Positions 49,047 through 57,914 of a stretch of DNA of 64,000 bases are shown in pieces. The notes beneath the pieces were generated by a model, which saw only the letters and a list, made by a program, of their open reading frames with translations, did no database searches and had not been told where the DNA came from. The stretch comes from Actinoallomurus sp963799975 (GTDB lineage: Bacteria; Actinomycetota; Actinomycetes; Streptosporangiales; Streptosporangiaceae): contig CAWCZF010000002.1 of assembly GCA_963799975.1 (NCBI GenBank), forward strand, positions 992,001-1,056,000, written 5' to 3'. The position numbers and the translations under genes were made by a program. Each line of letters starts with the position of its first letter. The first letter of the stretch is position 1.

Positions 49047-50042
49047 CTAACCGCGTACGCGCAGGACCAGGATCGGGGGTTCGGCGCAGCGTCTCAACCG
49101 GGTCGCGACCTCGCCCGCAGTGAGATCGGTCGTGAGGTCGGCGGTGAGATCGGCGCCCTCGGGGAACTCACGGCCCGGGGCGCACAGGAGCGCCTCGCCC
49201 CGGTCGAGGTCCACCGCCTCCGCACGGAAGCGCGTGTCGCGTGCCGCGCCGAGCAGCGGCTGCGCACCGGTGACCGGCACGACGTCGCCCGCGGCCGTCA
49301 GCCGCAGCGGCGGCGGATGCCCCGCCGACACGAGCGAGAGGTGCACGCCCGCGTCCGTACGGCTGACGAGCTCCCCGTGCAGCAGCGTCATCGGCCGCCC
49401 GCTCGCGCCCTCGCGTACGACGGCCTGGTTGAGCCGGGTCACCGCGGCCGCGACGCCGTGGCCCTCCGCGGCGAGGAGGCGCAGGCCGTGCCGGGCCAGG
49501 CCGGTGACGGTGGCCGCCTCCGGGCCGGCGCCGCGTACGCCGCCGACGGCGAACCGCCAGCGGTGCGGTGCGGCCTCGAACACGTCGTAGAGGTCGTACG
49601 CCCCGCCGGCCGGGCGCATCAGCTCGACGCCCGGGATCGACTCCGCCGCGGCCGGCTCGGCGCGGGTGCACAGGCGGAACCACACCGTCTTGGACGCGGC
49701 GCCGTATGAGACGCCCCACTCGACGGCGAGCACGATCGGCATGAGCAGCCCGCGGCCGCTGACGCGGTCGGGGTCATCGCCCTTGCCGGGGGCGGGCAGC
49801 ACCCGCGTCGTGTCGCCGTCGACCACCTCGACCTGCACGCAGGCGCCGATCGCCCGGCAGATCACCTCGAACGGCGTGCGCGCGTGGATGACGGCGTTGG
49901 TGGCCAGCTCGCTCGTCAGCAGGACCGCGTCGTCGATGGCGTCGTCGGCGCCCCATTCGACGAGCGTCTGGCGCACGAACCGCCGGGCCGACGCGACCGC
50001 GGTCCGGTCCGCCGGGTAGGCCGCCCGTACAGTCGGATGCAC
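49047..50042 (-). CDS. RsbW-like ATPase fused to a degenerate PP2C/SpoIIE domain
   Basis: 331 residues. Residues ~1-125 are an anti-sigma-type HATPase: 'AVLLTSELATNAVIHA' (N-box, ~40-55), 'VEVVDGDTTRVLP' and 'GRGLLMPIVLAVEWGV'. Residues ~155-330 follow the PP2C/SpoIIE pattern, but metal ligands are missing: the 'GDVxGxGxxAA' motif reads 'GGVRGAGPEAATVTGLARH' and the late 'TDG' reads 'APG' ('ALLCAPGREFPEG'). 'VSAGHPPPLRL' is kept. It looks like a regulator of sigma or anti-anti-sigma factors whose phosphatase part is probably inactive. No partner gene is adjacent. Confidence 0.82.
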   Translation of the reverse strand: MHPTVRAAYPADRTAVASARRFVRQTLVEWGADDAIDDAVLLTSELATNAVIHARTPFEVICRAIGACVQVEVVDGDTTRVLPAPGKGDDPDRVSGRGLLMPIVLAVEWGVSYGAASKTVWFRLCTRAEPAAAESIPGVELMRPAGGAYDLYDVFEAAPHRWRFAVGGVRGAGPEAATVTGLARHGLRLLAAEGHGVAAAVTRLNQAVVREGASGRPMTLLHGELVSRTDAGVHLSLVSAGHPPPLRLTAAGDVVPVTGAQPLLGAARDTRFRAEAVDLDRGEALLCAPGREFPEGADLTADLTTDLTAGEVATRLRRCAEPPILVLRVRG

Positions 50043-50172
50043 GGGAGCCCCCCTTCACGATCAGTGCCGGACACACACCATCGTGACAGAGAGCAGTCGC
50101 TCATTGACTCATTGTGCGAAAACTGCATCGCTCGGGCCGTCCATGACTACTTTCGGTAGCCAACTTCCGTCG

Positions 50173-50653
50173 CTATCGGCCCGGCTGGAACGCGTCGGAG
50201 ATCACCGCCGGCATGAACTCATAGCGGCTCCACTGCCCGGCCGGCGCGGCGACCAGGATGGCGTACTGCCGCCCGTTCGCGGTGAAGCCGCGGTCGAGCG
50301 CCCGCAGCCTGCCGTGGTCACGCGTCTCCCAGGTGTACTCCAGGTCGGCCGCGGGCCAGCGCTGCACGACGGTGTGGTCGCGCAGCCCGAGCTCCTGGAA
50401 GCCGGGCAGGGTGTTCTTGGCCCGCACCTCGCGTGCGAAGTTGCGCCAGTGGTCCGCCGCGTCGGCGGTGCCCCAGGGGATCGTGTCGACCTGGATCTGC
50501 GCACCCGTCGACGGATCCGTCCAGCGTACGGAGGCGCCGCTCAGCACCTGCCGCGTCCAGCCCACGGGCACCGCGATCGTCGAGCCGTCCGGCCCCGCCT
50601 CACGGTGGTAGCCGGGCGGCAGCGGCGCGCTGGGCGTCGGTGTCGGTGTGGGG
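50173..50653 (-). pseudogene. Extracellular sensor domain of the Ser/Thr kinase, displaced by a frameshift
   Basis: In a frame shifted by one base relative to the kinase gene, 'PTPTPSAPLPPGYHREAG' continues the kinase's Thr-Pro linker and leads to a ~140-residue beta-rich domain: 'TIAVPVGWTRQV', 'VRWTDPSTGAQIQVDTIPW', 'DHWRNFAREVRAK', 'LEYTWETRDHGRLRALDRGF' and 'QYAILVAAPAGQW'. It has no start codon or ribosome site of its own. The break falls at a run of four G (50650-50653); one extra G would join the two frames. It is the sensor half of the neighbouring kinase. Confidence 0.8.
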
Positions 50654-51824
50654 TCGGCGTCGGCGTCGGCGTGGCCGTCGGCGTCGGCGTCGATGTCGGG
50701 CGCTCCGGCGTGCCGCCGGCCGTGCCGTGTGTCAGCAGCAGCGTCGCGCCGATCGCGGCGGCGACGAGGACGACCACCACGACCACGATCAGGACGAGCC
50801 TGCGCCGCGAGGCGACGGACTCGCGCACCGGCGGAGGCTCGGGATGGTACGTGCCGGACCCGTTCAGCTCGCGTACGGTCTGGTCGGTCGGCGGCTCGGC
50901 GCCGCCGAACTCCTGCGTCCACGGCCCTCGGGAGGCGTCCGGGATGTCGTGCCAGGTCTCGGTCGGGGCGGTACGCCGCGCGGGCATCGTCTCGCCGCGC
51001 GCGACGCGCGCGAGGTCGGCGGCGGCCTGGTCGGCGGTCACGCGGTGGGCCGGGTCCTTGACCAGCAGCCCCATCAGCAGCGACGCGAGCGGCCCGGCGA
51101 AGTGCGGCGGCGGCGGCTCCTCGTGCAGGACCGCGGTGAGCGCCGCCATGGCTTCGACCCGCTCGTGCGGGCTGCGGCCCTCGCACGCGGCGTAGAGCGT
51201 CGCGCCGAGCGCCCACAGGTCCGAGGACGGGCTCGCCAGGTCGCCGCGGGCACGCTCAGGCGCGATGTAGGCGGGTGAGCCCAGCACCAGCCCGGTCTGG
51301 GTGAGGGTGGCGTCGCCGTCCATGCGCGCGATGCCGAAGTCGGTGATCACGACACGGGTGGTGCCGTCGGCGCGCGTGTCGAGCAGCACGTTGGCCGGTT
51401 TGACGTCGCGGTGCAGGACACCGGACGCGTGCGCGACCCGCAGCGCGGCGAGCATCTGCGCGCCGATGTCGGCGACCCGCTGCGGCGCCAGCCTTCCCTC
51501 GCCGTCGATGACCTGCTGGAGGGACCGCGCGCGTACGAACTCCATCACGATCCAGGGCCGGTGGTCCTCCTCCACGACGTCGTGGACGGTGACGATGCCC
51601 GGATGGGAGAGCCGCGCGGCCGAGCGCGCCTCCCGCATCGTGCGCTCGAAGAGCACCTCGCGGTCGGCGGCCGACAGACCGGGTGGAAAGAGCACTTCCT
51701 TCACCGCGACGTCGCGGTGCAGAAGGTCGTCGTGCGCGCGCCAGACCCGGCCCATACCGCCGCGACCGATCTGGTTCACCAGCCGGTAGCGGCGCCCGAG
51801 CACCGAACCCTCCCCGAACGGCAT
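50541..51824 (-). CDS. Transmembrane Ser/Thr protein kinase (PknB-like), frameshifted
   Basis: 427 residues as read. Kinase domain ~9-270: 'IGRGGMGRVWRAHD', 'VAVKEV' (Lys), 'HRDVKPANVLL', 'TDFGIARMDGDATLTQTG' activation loop and 'GSPAYIAPERARG'. A linker, a transmembrane helix (~345-365, 'LVLIVVVVVVLVAAAIG') and a Thr-Pro repeat follow. The last ~30 residues (HRHRRPARRCRPA...) are out-of-frame translation; the real extracellular domain continues one base away (50173-50653). Without correction the kinase keeps its catalytic part and membrane anchor but has no sensor. It precedes a second kinase of the same class on the same strand. Confidence 0.9.
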   Translation of the reverse strand: MPFGEGSVLGRRYRLVNQIGRGGMGRVWRAHDDLLHRDVAVKEVLFPPGLSAADREVLFERTMREARSAARLSHPGIVTVHDVVEEDHRPWIVMEFVRARSLQQVIDGEGRLAPQRVADIGAQMLAALRVAHASGVLHRDVKPANVLLDTRADGTTRVVITDFGIARMDGDATLTQTGLVLGSPAYIAPERARGDLASPSSDLWALGATLYAACEGRSPHERVEAMAALTAVLHEEPPPPHFAGPLASLLMGLLVKDPAHRVTADQAAADLARVARGETMPARRTAPTETWHDIPDASRGPWTQEFGGAEPPTDQTVRELNGSGTYHPEPPPVRESVASRRRLVLIVVVVVVLVAAAIGATLLLTHGTAGGTPERPTSTPTPTATPTPTPTPHRHRRPARRCRPATTVRRGRTARRSRCPWAGRGRC

Positions 51825-51878
51825 AGCTGAGGACCTTACCGACCGCTGGAGGGTGATCGGCGACGTTAGCCGAGTAAT

Positions 51879-52931
51879 TCAGCTGAATGTCGCGAAAACG
51901 AACACGGCGAAAAAGACCAGGAGCACGACGGCGACGATAACGATGGACCGCACCGGGTACGCCATCGAGCCCGACTCGCCCGCCGCGGCCACCTGGGTCG
52001 TCGGGGGTTCGAGCGCGTCGAGCAGGGCCTGCGGCTCGTCCGGCGTGGTCTCGATGCTGGACGGCAGCCGCTGCGTCGCGTCGACCGGGGTGTCGGCCGC
52101 GGCGGGCGGCGGCTCGGCCTCGCCCGACAGGATGCGGTCGAGCATCGCGGCGACCTCGTCGACGGTCAGGCGCTCGTCGGGGTTCTTGCGCAGCAGGCCG
52201 TCGATGACCGGCCGCAACGGCCCGGCGTTCGGCGCGTCCTCGGGCTCGTCGGTCAGCACGGCGACCAGGCTCGCCATCGCGTCGGGGCGCTCGAACGGCG
52301 ACTTGCCCTCGATCGCGGCGTACATCGTGACGCCGAGCGACCACATGTCGGAGGCGGGCACCGCGACCCGCCCACGTGCGCGCTCCGGCGCGATGTAGGC
52401 GGGCGAGCCGATGAGCATGCCCGTCTGTGTGAGGGTCGCGTCGCTCTGCGCCCGCGCGATGCCGAAGTCGGTGAGCACCGCACGCGAGCCACTGACCAGC
52501 ACGTTGCTCGGCTTGACGTCGCGGTGCAGGATGCCCGCCTCGTGCGCGACGCGCAGCGCGCCGGTCATCTGGCGGCCGATCTCGGCGACCTCGCGCGGCG
52601 ACAGCACGCCGTCGCGCTTGATCTGCTCGTGCAGCGAACGGGCGCGGATCAGCTCCATCACGATCCAGGGCCGCCCGTCCTCCTCGACGACGTCATATAC
52701 CGTGACCACACCGGGGTGACTGAGCCGCGCCGCGGTCCTCGCCTCGCGGAACGTGCGCTTGTGCTGGATCTCGCGTTCCTCGTCGGAGAAGCCGTGCGGG
52801 AGGATCACTTCCTTGACCGCGACGTCGCGGCCCAGGACCTCGTCGCGGGCGTGCCAGACGGTGCCCATGCCGCCGCGGCCTACTTCGGTGAGCAGACGAT
52901 AGCGCTGCGCAAGAAGGGGGTTTTCCGGCAT
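51879..52931 (-). CDS. Tail-anchored Ser/Thr protein kinase
   Basis: 350 residues from the ATG at 52931. The kinase domain closely resembles that of the neighbour: 'VGRGGMGTVWHARDE', 'VAVKEVILPHG', 'HRDVKPSNVLV', 'TDFGIARAQSDATLTQTG', 'GSPAYIAPERARG'. After a ~60-residue acidic/Pro-rich linker, a transmembrane helix occupies ~327-347 and only about three residues follow, so there is no extracellular sensor. The two kinases look like products of a tandem duplication. Divergent from lysX, which starts 98 bp away. Confidence 0.92.
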   Translation of the reverse strand: MPENPLLAQRYRLLTEVGRGGMGTVWHARDEVLGRDVAVKEVILPHGFSDEEREIQHKRTFREARTAARLSHPGVVTVYDVVEEDGRPWIVMELIRARSLHEQIKRDGVLSPREVAEIGRQMTGALRVAHEAGILHRDVKPSNVLVSGSRAVLTDFGIARAQSDATLTQTGMLIGSPAYIAPERARGRVAVPASDMWSLGVTMYAAIEGKSPFERPDAMASLVAVLTDEPEDAPNAGPLRPVIDGLLRKNPDERLTVDEVAAMLDRILSGEAEPPPAAADTPVDATQRLPSSIETTPDEPQALLDALEPPTTQVAAAGESGSMAYPVRSIVIVAVVLLVFFAVFVFATFS

Positions 52932-53029
52932 AGTTCGCCCACGATACCCACCGCGAGGGCTTTCGTTGGCCTGACGCACACCCAATCACCGGTACAAAGA
53001 AAGAATATGCGCGCGACCTCAGGAGCGAC

Positions 53030-56000
53030 ATGACGACGAAGGTGTCGACTGCGGGCCGGTCTGGGACGCGGCGGGTGATCGAAGCCGTGCCGACCGTCCT
53101 GTTCTGGTACCTCCGCATCTCCGGTGTCCTTTCTGTCCTCGCCTGGCTCTCGTACGGCCTGATCGAGTGGATGTTCAACGTCTGGGTGCTCCGCTCCATC
53201 AACTACTTCGGCTGGTATCCGAGCCTCCCGTACGGGCTGCTGCTCATCCTGGTCTCGGTGGGCGTGCGCCGTCGCAAGCGCGCCGCGTGGCGGATCAGCG
53301 TCGTCCTGTTCCTGCTGTTCTTCGCGGTCTGGGCCCTCGCCGGGCTGTCGGACTGGGGCGGCTACGGCGAGCTGATCACGGCGGGCGCCTTCGGCCTCGT
53401 CGTCGCGATGGTGGTCGCCGCGCGCAAGGAGTTCTACGCGCTGCCCGACCGCGCCAACCGGCGGCTCGCGCTCGTGGTGTTCACGGTGCTGCTGGTCGTC
53501 GGCGGCGTCATCGGGACGACGCTGGTCTTCCTCACCGACCGCGACCCGCAGGGGCCCGCCTGGACCCACCTGGTCTACGCCGGGTTGCAGACGCTCCTGG
53601 GCGCGGGCGACAACGGCTGGAAGCTCGACGTCGACGTGCCGATCTGGGTCGACGGCATCCTCGGCATCCTCGGCAGCGGCCTGCTCGTCACCACCGTCTG
53701 GGCACTGTTCCGCCCCGGCCAGCGTCTCGCGGTGCTCACGCCCGACGAGGAGCTGCCCGCGCGCGCCTTCCTGGCCGAGTGGGGCGACCGCGACTCCCTC
53801 GGCTACTTCGCGCTCCGCCGCGACAAGGACGTCATCCTGTCCCCGAACTCCCGCGCCGGCATCGCGTACCGGGTCGAGGGCTCGGTCAGCCTCGCGAGCG
53901 GCGACCCGCTCGGCGACCCTGAGGCGTGGGACGCGGCGATCAGCGCCTGGCTCGCCGAGTGCCGCGCGCACGCGTGGATCCCGGGCGTGCTGGGCGCGAG
54001 CGAGCGCGCCGCCGCCTCGTTCGGGCGCTGCGGGCTGGACGCGCTCGAACTCGGCGACGAGGCGATCCTCGACCTGCGCGACTTCAACCTGGACGGCCGC
54101 GACATGCGGCAGGTGCGCCAGGCCGTACGCCGGGTCGAGCGGGCCGGATACACGGTGCGTATCCGGCGGCACGGCGCGATCAGCCGCGAGGAGATGGCCG
54201 AACTGGTCGCCGACGCCGACCGCTGGCGCGACGGCCACACCGAGCGCGGCTTCTCGATGGCGCTGGGCCGGCTCGGCGACCCGACCGATAACCGCTGCGT
54301 GATGGTGGAGGCGTTCGACGGCGCCGGTACGCGGCGCGGACTGCTGAGCTTCGTGCCCTGGGGGCGGCCGGGCCTCTCCCTCGACCTGATGCGCCGCGAC
54401 CGCGACGCGGAGAACGGCCTCAACGAGTTCATGGTGGCCAAGCTCGCCGAGAACGCCTCGTCGGTCGGCGTCACCCGGGTCTCGCTCAACTTCGCGATGC
54501 TGCGCTCGGTGTTCGAGCGCGGGTCGGCGATCGGCGCGGGGCCGATCTCGCGGATCCTGTACCGGCTGCTCTCGGTGGCCTCGAAGTTCTGGCAGCTCGA
54601 GTCGTTGTTCCTGGCGAACGCCAAGTACAACCCGGTGTGGACGCCGCGGTTCATGTGCTTCCCGCAGAGCCGCGACCTCGTGCGCATCGGGCTCGCCGCC
54701 GCGCGCGCCGAGGGCTTCCTGCCCACCCTCTTCAAGCCGCGGCTCGACACGCCGTCGCCGTCGCCCACGCTGGTCGAGCGGATCAAGCAGATCGAGGAGA
54801 CCGCGGACGCCGCGCGGCTGCCCGCCCGTCGGCTGTCGGAGCAGGAGCGCGTCCGCCACGACAAGCTCGACCGCCTGCGCGCGGCCGGCATCGACCCGTA
54901 CCCGCTGGGCTTTGACCGTACGGCGACCGCGGCCCAGGTGCGCTCGCGGTTCGGCGCACTGGCTCCGGACACCCACACCGGCGAGACCGTGGCGGTGGCC
55001 GGCCGGGTCGTGCTGGCGCGCGAACACGGCAAGCTGATCTTCGTACGGCTCCGCGACGAGTCCGGCGACCTCCAGGTGATGCTGGCCGCCGACTCGGTGG
55101 GCGCCGAGCCCCTGCGGCACTGGAAGCAGCTCATCGACCTCGGCGACCAGGTCGGCGTGCACGGCGAGGTGATCACCTCACGTACGGGCGAGCTGTCGGT
55201 GCTGGCGGCCTCCTGGCAGCTCACCGCCAAGTGCCTGCATCCGCTGCCCGCCGCGGGCATCCCCGGCTCGCTGGCCGAGGAGTCGCGCGCGCGGCAGCGT
55301 TACGTCGACCTGATCGTCAACGACGAGGCGCGCCGGATGCTGCGGATGCGCGGCGACGTCGTGACCTCGCTGCGCGACTCGCTGCGCGAGCGCGACTATC
55401 TCGAGGTCGAGACGCCGATGTTGCAGCCGGTGCACGGCGGCGCCGCCGCCCGTCCGTTCACCACCAAGATGAACGCCTACAACCTCGACCTCTACCTGCG
55501 TATCGCGCCCGAGCTGTACCTCAAGCGGCTGCTCGTCGGCGGGGTCGGGCGGGTCTTCGAGATCAACCGCAACTTCCGCAACGAGGGCGTCTCGCCGCGG
55601 CACAACCCCGAATTCACGATGCTGGAGGCGTACGAGCCGTACGGCGACTACAACACGATGGCGACGCTCACCCGCGACCTGGTGATCGCGGCCGCTCGCG
55701 CCGGCGTCGGCGGCACCGTCGTCGTACGCGACGGGGTGGAGTACGACCTGGCGGAGCCATGGCAGGAGATCACGGTCTACGACTCGGTGTCGGAGGCGCT
55801 GGGCGAGCAGGTCACCCCGGCGACGTCGCTGCGCACGCTGCAGAAACACGCCGACCGGGTGGGGCTCAACCACAACCCGGAGTGGGACCAGGGCAAGCTC
55901 GCGCAGGAGCTGTTCGAGACGCTGGTGGAGTCGACGCTGCGGGCCCCGACGTTCGTACGCGACTACCCGGCGGCCACCTCGCCGCTGACCCGTCCGCACC

Positions 56001-56302
56001 GCGACGCGCCCGGGCTGGCGGAAAAGTGGGATCTCATCGTCTTCGGCCTCGAACTCGGCACCGCCTACTCCGAGCTGATCGACCCGATCGTGCAGCGCCG
56101 CAACCTGACCGAGCAGTCGCTGCTGGCCGCGGGGGGTGACGCGGAGGCGATGGACCTGGACCAGGACTTCCTGCGCGCCCTGGAGTACGGAATGCCCCCA
56201 GCGGGCGGCATGGGCATGGGCGTCGACCGGCTGATCATGACCCTCACCGGCGGCAACATCCGCGACACGATCCCGTTCCCACTGCTCAGGCCGGGATCTT
56301 GA
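53030..56302 (+). CDS. lysX: Bifunctional lysylphosphatidylglycerol synthetase/lysyl-tRNA synthetase
   Basis: 1090 residues, ATG behind AGGAGCGAC. Six or seven N-terminal membrane helices (~25-225) precede a DUF2156/MprF-type aminoacyltransferase domain (~235-580, 'RRHGAISREEMAELVADADRWRDGHTERGFSMALGR', 'VSLNFAMLRSVFE'). From ~600 a class II LysRS begins: OB-fold 'VAVAGRVVLAREHGKLIFVRLRDESGD', motif 2 'FEINRNFRNEGVSPRHNPEFT', motif 3 'GMGMGVDRLIM'. This LysX architecture is known from mycobacteria: lysine is charged and moved to phosphatidylglycerol, lowering surface charge and raising resistance to cationic peptides. Confidence 0.96.
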   Translation: MTTKVSTAGRSGTRRVIEAVPTVLFWYLRISGVLSVLAWLSYGLIEWMFNVWVLRSINYFGWYPSLPYGLLLILVSVGVRRRKRAAWRISVVLFLLFFAVWALAGLSDWGGYGELITAGAFGLVVAMVVAARKEFYALPDRANRRLALVVFTVLLVVGGVIGTTLVFLTDRDPQGPAWTHLVYAGLQTLLGAGDNGWKLDVDVPIWVDGILGILGSGLLVTTVWALFRPGQRLAVLTPDEELPARAFLAEWGDRDSLGYFALRRDKDVILSPNSRAGIAYRVEGSVSLASGDPLGDPEAWDAAISAWLAECRAHAWIPGVLGASERAAASFGRCGLDALELGDEAILDLRDFNLDGRDMRQVRQAVRRVERAGYTVRIRRHGAISREEMAELVADADRWRDGHTERGFSMALGRLGDPTDNRCVMVEAFDGAGTRRGLLSFVPWGRPGLSLDLMRRDRDAENGLNEFMVAKLAENASSVGVTRVSLNFAMLRSVFERGSAIGAGPISRILYRLLSVASKFWQLESLFLANAKYNPVWTPRFMCFPQSRDLVRIGLAAARAEGFLPTLFKPRLDTPSPSPTLVERIKQIEETADAARLPARRLSEQERVRHDKLDRLRAAGIDPYPLGFDRTATAAQVRSRFGALAPDTHTGETVAVAGRVVLAREHGKLIFVRLRDESGDLQVMLAADSVGAEPLRHWKQLIDLGDQVGVHGEVITSRTGELSVLAASWQLTAKCLHPLPAAGIPGSLAEESRARQRYVDLIVNDEARRMLRMRGDVVTSLRDSLRERDYLEVETPMLQPVHGGAAARPFTTKMNAYNLDLYLRIAPELYLKRLLVGGVGRVFEINRNFRNEGVSPRHNPEFTMLEAYEPYGDYNTMATLTRDLVIAAARAGVGGTVVVRDGVEYDLAEPWQEITVYDSVSEALGEQVTPATSLRTLQKHADRVGLNHNPEWDQGKLAQELFETLVESTLRAPTFVRDYPAATSPLTRPHRDAPGLAEKWDLIVFGLELGTAYSELIDPIVQRRNLTEQSLLAAGGDAEAMDLDQDFLRALEYGMPPAGGMGMGVDRLIMTLTGGNIRDTIPFPLLRPGS

Positions 56303-56378
56303 CCGGTTCAGGCCGACCGTCGCGGCCCCGCACGGCCGTGGGCGCAGCACCACCTCGACGCCACTACAGTCGTTAGGC

Positions 56379-57041
56379 GTGAGCGACAGCAACCAGAACG
56401 TCACCCGGCCGTCTGCCGGTGGCGTGGAAAGCTACGACGATCTCGCGGACTTCGACGCCGAGGGCTTCCTCCAGGAGTGGCAGGAGGCCGACCGCGCAGC
56501 GGTCGACCTGCTCCGCGAGGCGCTGCCGGAGGCCGTCTCGGCGACCGTCCCCACGGAGCAACTGGCCGAGGCGACGCAGCGGATCCGCACCCATCTGACC
56601 GAATGGCCGCACCGTCACCTCGCCGCCGCGGCCGACTGGGGCAAGCAGGCCCCCGCCGACGACGAGACCATGTGGCTCCAGGCCGCCGGCGCGCTCGTGT
56701 CCATGAACGGCGAGTCGGGGCTCGGCAGCCACGAGGAGAGCTCGCTGATGACGCTCCAGCACGGCGACTGGGCCGGCGCGGTGATCGGCCTGGTCCGCGG
56801 CGGCGTGGGCACGCGCGCGTGGGCGGAGGACCTCTACCGGCTCGCCGACGACTGCCCGGAGATCGAGGGCGACTACGAGGCGGACGACCGCGAGCCGATC
56901 GAGTTCGCGTTCGGCCTGATCGTGCCGATCTGGGAGGCGATCGGCGCTCTCGACGAGCACCGCCGCCTCACCGACCTCGGGCACTGGGGCCTCCCCCGTG
57001 CCCTCGCATGGGCCTGGGACGGCTCACTCGACGAGGGGTAG
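56379..57041 (+). CDS. Conserved actinobacterial protein of unknown function
   Basis: 220 residues, GTG start 76 bp after lysX. It is acidic and helix-rich, without a signal peptide or membrane segment. Notable stretches: 'ADFDAEGFLQEWQEADRAAVDLLREALP', 'TEWPHRHLAAAADWGKQAP' and 'EPIEFAFGLIVPIWEAIGALDEHRRLTDLGHWGLPRAL' with regular Trp spacing. I recognise no family. Its last six codons overlap the convergent dehalogenase gene. It may be cotranscribed with lysX. Confidence 0.65.
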   Translation: MSDSNQNVTRPSAGGVESYDDLADFDAEGFLQEWQEADRAAVDLLREALPEAVSATVPTEQLAEATQRIRTHLTEWPHRHLAAAADWGKQAPADDETMWLQAAGALVSMNGESGLGSHEESSLMTLQHGDWAGAVIGLVRGGVGTRAWAEDLYRLADDCPEIEGDYEADDREPIEFAFGLIVPIWEAIGALDEHRRLTDLGHWGLPRALAWAWDGSLDEG

Positions 57042-57899
57042 CCCCTGGCGCAGCCCGTGACGGTCCGCCCAGACCGAGAGCGCGACCGCGATCTCGTCCG
57101 GGCGGTCCTCCGGGGCGTGATGCCCCGCCTTGCCACAGAAGACGGTCTCCAGCGCGGCGATGTTGGCCGCGCACCAGGCGGCCGTCTTCTCGGTGATCAT
57201 CAGCGTCGGCGAGCCCTCGAAGGTCATGAGCAGCTTGGGCACGTCCGCACTCGCCGCGAGCCAGGCGTCGTACGCCTCGATGCGTGCGATGAGTTCGGCC
57301 GGCTCGCCGCCGAGCGGAATCTGGCGCGCCCAGGCGAGGATGGGCCGCCGGCTCTCGCGCGTCGTGTACGGCGCGAGATAGGCCGCCAGGTCCTGCTCGC
57401 TCACCGGGGTGAGCACGCCGCCGGTGTAGGCCGTGCGGACGAAGAAGTCCTGGTCGAGGACGATGTCCTCGCCGGCGTCGGAACGGATCATCTCCGTACG
57501 CTCGCGTGCCTGCGGTGACAGGTCCGCCCACTCCACCGGCTTGACGATGCTCTCCAGGAACGCCACGCCGGCCACCCGGCCGGGATGGCGCGCCGCCCAG
57601 TCGAAGGCGAGCGCGCCGCCCCAGTCGTGGCCGACCAGGACGACCTCGTCCAGGTCCAGGGCGTCGAACCAGGCGTCGAGATAGCGGGCGTGGTCGGCGA
57701 AGGCGTACGCGAGGTCCGGCTTCGCGGACCGGCCCATGCCGATGAGGTCGGGCGCGAGCGACCGCGCCTCGCCCACGCGGCCGCGGATGTTGCGCCAGAG
57801 GTGTGAGGAACCGGGGTTTCCGTGGAGGAACACGAACGGGGTGCCGGTCCCGGAATCTTCGTAGTGCATTCTCGCGTCGAGCACGTGTGTCTCAGGCAT
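57024..57899 (-). CDS. Haloalkane dehalogenase
   Basis: 291 residues. Alpha/beta-hydrolase with the haloalkane dehalogenase set: 'FLHGNPGSSHLWRN' (halide-binding Asn28), nucleophile Asp92 followed by Trp93 in 'GHDWGGALAF', Glu116 in 'AFLESIVKP' (subfamily II acid) and catalytic His ~260 in 'AGHHAPED'. This matches DhaA-type enzymes that hydrolyse haloalkanes to alcohol and halide. Whether haloalkanes are the natural substrate is unknown. It lies 15 bp behind a MarR gene on the same strand, so it is probably coexpressed with and controlled by it. Confidence 0.9.
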   Translation of the reverse strand: MPETHVLDARMHYEDSGTGTPFVFLHGNPGSSHLWRNIRGRVGEARSLAPDLIGMGRSAKPDLAYAFADHARYLDAWFDALDLDEVVLVGHDWGGALAFDWAARHPGRVAGVAFLESIVKPVEWADLSPQARERTEMIRSDAGEDIVLDQDFFVRTAYTGGVLTPVSEQDLAAYLAPYTTRESRRPILAWARQIPLGGEPAELIARIEAYDAWLAASADVPKLLMTFEGSPTLMITEKTAAWCAANIAALETVFCGKAGHHAPEDRPDEIAVALSVWADRHGLRQGLPLVE

Positions 57900-57914
57900 T
57901 TACGATTCCTTGCT

